DNA from: Pleodorina starrii
Lineage: Eukaryota > Chlorophyta > Chlorophyceae > Chlamydomonadales > Volvocaceae
Reading direction: 5' to 3'
Assembly (NCBI GenBank): GCA_030267565.1
Contig: BRXU01000031.1
Coordinates: 1,178,001-1,242,000 of the forward strand
Length of the DNA stretch: 64,000 nt
Shown here: one piece after another, positions 59,361 to 64,000 of the stretch
Layout: every line of letters starts with the position of its first letter
How positions within the stretch are numbered: position 1 is the stretch's first letter
Notes under the pieces: model-generated
Database searches by the model: none
What the model was told of the DNA's origin: nothing
The model's input: only the letters and a program-made list of their open reading frames with translations
Translations under genes and position numbers: made by a program

Positions 59361-60625
59361 TCAGACCTTGCCGTCGAACACGTCCTTGTACTGCCGCGCG
59401 ATGACAGCCAACTTGTACGTGAAGAAACCCACCAGCATGGGCAGCAGCTCTAGGTGCACTCCCAGCTGCTCCGAATACAGTTGGTTGAAACGGTTGTAGC
59501 CCAGTCCCAGGATGATGGGGATCAGCAGCCGCGGCTGGCTGGCCACGCTGTTGACGCCGCTCTGCACGCCCTCCGCCCCCATCGCATCGACCGACTTGGA
59601 CAGCAGCCGCAGGTAGGCGAAGCCCCCCAGCGCGCCCGCCACGTAGCTAAAGGCGACGTCTTGGCTGTACGACACGTACGTCATGGCGAAGCCCGCCGCG
59701 GAGAAGGCCAGCGTCCAGATCTGCTGCTCCAGCTTGAGCGCCTCGTAGCGCTGCCGCTCCGCCTCCGCGGCAGCGGCCTTCTCCGCGTCCAGCGCCGGCA
59801 CCTCCACCACCACCGCAGTGCGCGCCATGGACTTACTGACACGACCGAGCTTGGAGACCTCCTTGCGCGTAAAGACCGGGACAAGCTTGGCCGGCTGGCG
59901 GGGCGCGGCGGCGGCGGGCGGCGCGCGCCGCGCCGCCGCCGCGGCGGCCGCTTCTGCGGCCTCCGCCTCCTCGCGCCGCTTCCTCACCAGGACGTCGGAC
60001 AGGTCGACGTCCATGCGGTCCAGGTCGGCCAGGCGGGAGAGGCTGAGGAAGCCGCTGGAAGGCGCTTGCGGCCGGGCGCGCGCCTCCTCGACCTTGCGCT
60101 GCAGCGCCTCCTCCCGCTCCAGCGCAGCCTGCCAGTCCGTGTTCCAGATGAACTCGGGCTTGTAGCGGCCGCCCTTCTTCGCTGGGTCGAACTTCTCGCC
60201 GGCGCTGGGAGTTGGGAGCGTGGACGCCGGGATTTCAAAATTGCTTTTGCGTTTGCTTAGGAGGAAGACTTCGCCGTGACGACTGGCTTGGTGTGGCAGG
60301 TTCGGGTTTGACAAAGCATACGGTGGCGCATATGATTGAAAAAGCTTGCTAACGAAGCTTACCGGGAGTACACCTCCGCTTTGGTGTCGGCAATCGAGAA
60401 GTAGCCTCGCTTCGGCAGGCGCAAGTTGCCATTCGCAGCAGTTCCGCTCGGGCCGGCCTCGCTGTCGCTGTCGCTGCCACTTGCGTTCGGCTTCGCCTCA
60501 TCGGCAGCTGCGCGACACGTTCGCCGAGCTATCCGTGGAACCGTTGCGTGAAAGGCGCACCGGCTCCATCGGACACCAACGGTTCTCCCGGACGACGGCG
60601 ACTGATGCAGCTGCGGACACCTCAT
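59361..60625 (-). CDS. CGL160: CGL160, chloroplast ATP synthase CFo assembly factor
   Basis: Thylakoid membrane protein that assists assembly of the ATP synthase c-ring (CFo). It contains an Atp1/UncI-like membrane domain conserved in the green lineage. Two exons (-): 60363-60625 and 59361-60282, joined at phase 2; 394 aa. Residues 1 to about 40 are a chloroplast transit peptide (MRCPQLHQSPSSGRTVGVRW). The green-lineage N-terminal domain includes LRLPKRGYFSIADTKAEVYS and YKPEFIWNTDWQAALE. A long Ala/Arg/Glu coiled-coil-like stretch follows. The C-terminal membrane domain runs from about 276 to 385, with four hydrophobic spans (LAFSAAGFAMTYVSY, FSYVAGALGGFAYL, PRLLIPIILGLGY, HLELLPMLVGFFTYKLAV). 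The motif order matches plant CGL160 as recalled. Confidence 0.92.
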
Positions 60626-63268
60626 TATAGGTTTCTATCCCTTTGTCCTTGTATGGTCAGTACCAGTAGGATGACGGATGGTCAAGCGCAGATAAGAAGT
60701 GGTTGCAGTGCAAGCAAAAGCGGCCAAAAGCACAGCTCCGTCGTTATATCGGTCTGACACTAATACTAAAAGGCATGCAACATAGTCCAACAGTCAGCCA
60801 ATAATGTTCGTCTTTTCCCATCGATTGATCGTCCAATGCCTTGATTGATGCCGTACTGGACATCCAAAAGCGATGTTCAGCGGTTGCCGGTGGGCAGGCA
60901 TCAACCAAATGGCCTCCTCCTATTCGCCACGGGGCGCATCCGACCGTGCAGTCTGACGTGCACACACGCCTGCAGTGCCCCCAGATAGCCCGCCTGTGTG
61001 CACACCACAGTTTTACCCAACGCACCCGCCCCGGGCGAATCCCCGGCAGACGATCCCGCCACGTCGTCCTGATGAGCCCTGAGCCCGGGGATGACTCTTT
61101 CCCACGGCACCCCATGACCTTTTGCTTTGGTAGATGGTACACAGGCCGTGTCAGGCCATCTACCATGCTTGATAGGCTGCACAACAAATGGCTGCCGCGG
61201 CTTTGTTTACTGTGCCCGCTCTGTGCCTTTCGCCCAGCGTCGCCACAACGTCGGCCGTGGAGGCTGCTGGGGAGCTGCCTTCCGGCGTGATGGCGTGCGC
61301 CTGGTCCGGTGCTGGTCCGGTCTGGAACCGGGCTCCAACCGATCCTCTTCACGGGCCAAGCCGGTGCTGCTGCCGTCGAAGTTCTTCAAGCCACGTGCGC
61401 ATTCGTACCCTGACCTGACCTGGCCGCCCCCACTCTTTCACAGATGCAGCGAGGCACGAGGCGATGCATATTCTTCCTTTCCCCTCCGGGATGCAGCCCG
61501 CCACCATCCACAATCTGCACACGAGGGAAAGCCAGTCGCCCAGCTGCACGCGCGGAAGTGCGCGCAAACTGCGATTTGGGCATCGTGGCAGGCGCCGTGG
61601 GCCTCCGGAACAACTTGAGCCCAGGGATGCCGTTGAACGTTGCAGGATCCCCCTTGCTGCAGGATACCGCTAAGCGCTAACCACGTTCGGTTAGTTGAAG
61701 CAGAGGCGGCGGCACGAATCCACAGCCGCGCACGGCACGGCTTTGGAGGGGCCCCGCAGCTCACCCTGCCTGACGAGCCCTTCATAGGGCACTACGAACG
61801 AATCCGGTGCTGGGCTTTTGGATGCTGCCTGAAGATTACATCGCAAAACTTTAACCGCCCGCCGCCACCGTCACCCATTCACGCGTAAGAAAGAGAAGAA
61901 GAGTTGTACGCAGTTCAACAGACGGCCAGATCAAGATTCGTTGCGCCCGGACTGGATCTTGTGGATCCGCCGGATCCAGGGGGGAATGCGTCCGCGCCTC
62001 CCAGAGGTAAGCACCGAGTTCAAAGCCTCCTGATCATGACGCCCAAAAGATGCGCTCAAGGAACAACTAGGAAACGATACACGCCGCACATATAGGTTTA
62101 TACGTCAATTCAGGTCCTTAATATCGGACTCAGGTGAGCACAGGTCAGGTGCAGTCAAAGGGCGTAAAATTGCTGCACAACCGGGCGAACAGGGCTGCAG
62201 CATTGCAGTACGAATAGAAAGAGGGTCAATGAAAGACAAAGAGAGAGGTAGGAGGCAAGGGGCTGGCGGGTGACCACCAACCTGTTCCGAGTCGCAAGGA
62301 CGTGCACGCACACATGCCCGGAGCACCTATACAACGCGCAGAATCGCATGAATACTGTTAAGGACCCTCCGCCCCACTGGCGGCCGCTTCCTTCTCCGCC
62401 ATTACCAAAATATAATCCGACGAGCCAACGCGCAGAACACGTGCCGCAACAACTAATAACGGCCAGTAGGTAAACACTAACTTCGACTAAGGCTTCGAAC
62501 CAACTTGCAGACCTAGCCACTAACGCCTAGAATGTATGACTACGGTTGAAGGTTGCGGACCGTGGCTACATGGACTACCTGGGCTAAGGCTCTAATAGCT
62601 CTAAAACCCACCTAGGGAGGAGTCTCGCTTCAGAGATCCCAACCCGTTTGAACACGGCGGGTGGGATCGCACCGCACGCTGAACAACAAAAATGCCCTGG
62701 CGCCCTTGTCTGCCCGCTGCGCCCGCCATCGCGAACACCGCCTCGAGGACATAAACCACAGAGCGCTGCCGCCGCCTCCCACCACCGTGGCCACTGCAAA
62801 TGAGCGCCGAGAAACGATCCCGACCAGGCGGCAAACGCCCGCATATCCGCCCCCCGCACCGACGCTACACGCATGAGCAACAGGCTACGCTCCTCGCACT
62901 TTATTCCGCGGACGGCCTTCGTATTTATGGGCGGCACCCCCTTCCTCTCCGCGGCCGCGTTTGCAGCTTCCTCGCCAACCACCGCTGCTGTGATGAACCG
63001 GCTCGTCAGGCGAACAACAGGCACCGCCGCATGAGCTCCTGGCAACAGGGGCCTCCAGGGGAGGACACGACACGCTGTGCAGACCCAACCCCGCCAAGCG
63101 GTCGGGACCCACGGACGCCTCACATAAATGCAACCGTCCTTTGACATCCGCCTCAGGTACGACCACAGAGGAGGCACGGGCCCTCTCCACCAGACGCTTT
63201 CCCGCACCCGCGATCAAACACCCCGCAGCAACGGGGGCAGCTCCGCAGCCTTCTCAATCCCCACGCGT
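60626..63268. other. 2.6-kb intergenic region
   Basis: Contains the CGL160 promoter (next to 60626) and probably the 3' UTR of the gene ending at 63269. A 202-codon minus frame (60744-61352) and a + frame with an Ala-rich start at 61188 were examined and not supported. Confidence 0.4.
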
Positions 63269-64000
63269 TCACGGCGGCCGCTTGCTCTTCCTGCTTCCGG
63301 AAAACAGCCTGGTCGCCCATGAGACAAAACCCGGCGGATACGCCGGCGGCGGCGGCGGCTCCTCCGCCACCTCCTCTACCGGCGGCGCAGCGGCTCCGCC
63401 GCTACCGCCGCTGGCAGCAGCGGCGGCGGGCGGGGACCTGGGGGTGCGATGCGATTTGCATGCCCGCAGCCGAGCCGTCAGAGGAAATGAGCGCTCACCG
63501 CCCCGAGAAGATTTGGCCTTCGCCAAGAGCGCCGCAAATGGTGCCGCACTCTTGGGTTCCGGAGCGGGGGGCTGCGGCTGCGGCGGCAGCGCCAGGGGCA
63601 GTACATAGGCTGCCGGCACCGGCCCGGGAGAGACGGAGCGCGTCAGAAAGGGATTCGGGGCAGGTGAAGGATCGGGCGGCAGCGGCGGCGCGGCCGCGAT
63701 GGCAGCCGGGGGAGCCACGACAGCAACGGCGGTGGGCGCTGCAGCTGCGACGGTGTTTCCAGAGCTCTGCAGCCGCTCCGCGCCGCCACTCAACTTGATC
63801 GCGGTCTTCGAGGCGGTGGCGGTGGCGTGGCCGGTTGCAATCGCCAGGGTGGCGTGGTGTTTGTCATCGCAACAGGAGCCCGGCGCGCGGCTCAGGGCCA
63901 CGACGGTCGCCACGGCGGTGGCGTCCGAGCCGAGCACGCTGTGTTGTTGTGGCTGCTGCTGCTGTGGCCCGGAGCTGCTGCGAAAGCAGCTGCGGACGCT
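63269..64000 (-). CDS. 3' exon of an Ala/Pro-rich protein (5' part outside window)
   Basis: Not recognised. One frame is open from the right edge (64000) to a TGA at 63269-63271, about 243 codons. It is rich in Ala, Pro, Ser and Gln, with QQQQ near the edge and runs such as PPLPPDPSPAPNPF, QPPAPEPKSAAPF and EEPPPPPAYPPGF. The end, VSWATRLFSGSRKSKRPP, is basic and aromatic and looks like a genuine C-terminus. Low complexity prevents assignment. It may be the disordered tail of a larger regulatory or scaffold protein. Confidence 0.5.
   Translation of the reverse strand, partial: SVRSCFRSSSGPQQQQPQQHSVLGSDATAVATVVALSRAPGSCCDDKHHATLAIATGHATATASKTAIKLSGGAERLQSSGNTVAAAAPTAVAVVAPPAAIAAAPPLPPDPSPAPNPFLTRSVSPGPVPAAYVLPLALPPQPQPPAPEPKSAAPFAALLAKAKSSRGGERSFPLTARLRACKSHRTPRSPPAAAAASGGSGGAAAPPVEEVAEEPPPPPAYPPGFVSWATRLFSGSRKSKRPP

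Noticed and set aside
59454..60260. 268-codon + strand open frame
   Set aside because: Antisense of CGL160 exon 2.
60744..61352. 202-codon minus frame in the region upstream of CGL160
   Set aside because: No recognisable domain, amino-acid make-up unlike the real genes here, no splice support.

Overview
This is a eukaryotic nuclear window, most likely from a volvocine green alga (Chlorophyceae; Volvox, Gonium, Tetrabaena or Chlamydomonas relatives). Four things point there: a channelrhodopsin that aligns residue by residue with the Volvox VChR1 type; a nuclear gene for the C-terminal half of mitochondrial cytochrome oxidase subunit II (COX2B), a split known from chlorophycean algae; a flagellar RIB72 gene; and CGL160, a green-lineage chloroplast ATP synthase assembly factor. 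Genes are GC-rich and cut by many short introns (GT-AG, with three likely GC-AG cases). TGTAA-type poly(A) signals occur downstream of several stops. Gene models here were built by joining exons by hand through splice sites and reading phase.

Layout. 1-4497 (-): red-type channelrhodopsin, ATG at 4497, C-terminus running off the left edge. 4498-7925: mostly non-coding, with a decayed non-LTR retrotransposon end at about 6650-7180 and a perfect hairpin at 7486-7523. 7926-10241 (+): a possible, poorly resolved membrane-protein gene. 13845-21066 (-): RIB72/EFHC1-type axonemal protein with three DM10 domains and an unusual long C-terminal tail. 21947-24329 (-): organelle-targeted mTERF protein, divergent from 24736-27129 (+), spliceosomal SmB with a modular proline-rich tail. 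28971-33037 (+): uncharacterised 464-aa protein. 34781-37787 (+): plastid-type membrane protein. 37788-44377: repeat-bearing and largely non-coding, including a 211-bp AAT microsatellite and a doubtful membrane-protein fragment at 41906-42652 (-). 44378-44849 (+): 104-aa single-pass membrane protein. 47914-50081 (-): secretory-pathway membrane protein of a plant/protist family of unknown function. 50968-51408 (-): COX2B. 53029-58285 (-): nucleoporin NUP50 with a duplicated N-terminal module, FG repeats and a RanBP1 domain. 59361-60625 (-): CGL160. 63269-64000 (-): 3' end of an Ala/Pro-rich gene.

The genes do not form one pathway. They read as a normal algal chromosome segment serving photoreception (channelrhodopsin), cilium structure (RIB72), organelle expression and bioenergetics (mTERF, CGL160, COX2B), splicing (SmB) and nuclear transport (NUP50). 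The most notable item is the channelrhodopsin, which combines the full set of channel-gate residues with retinal-pocket substitutions expected to shift absorption to the red.
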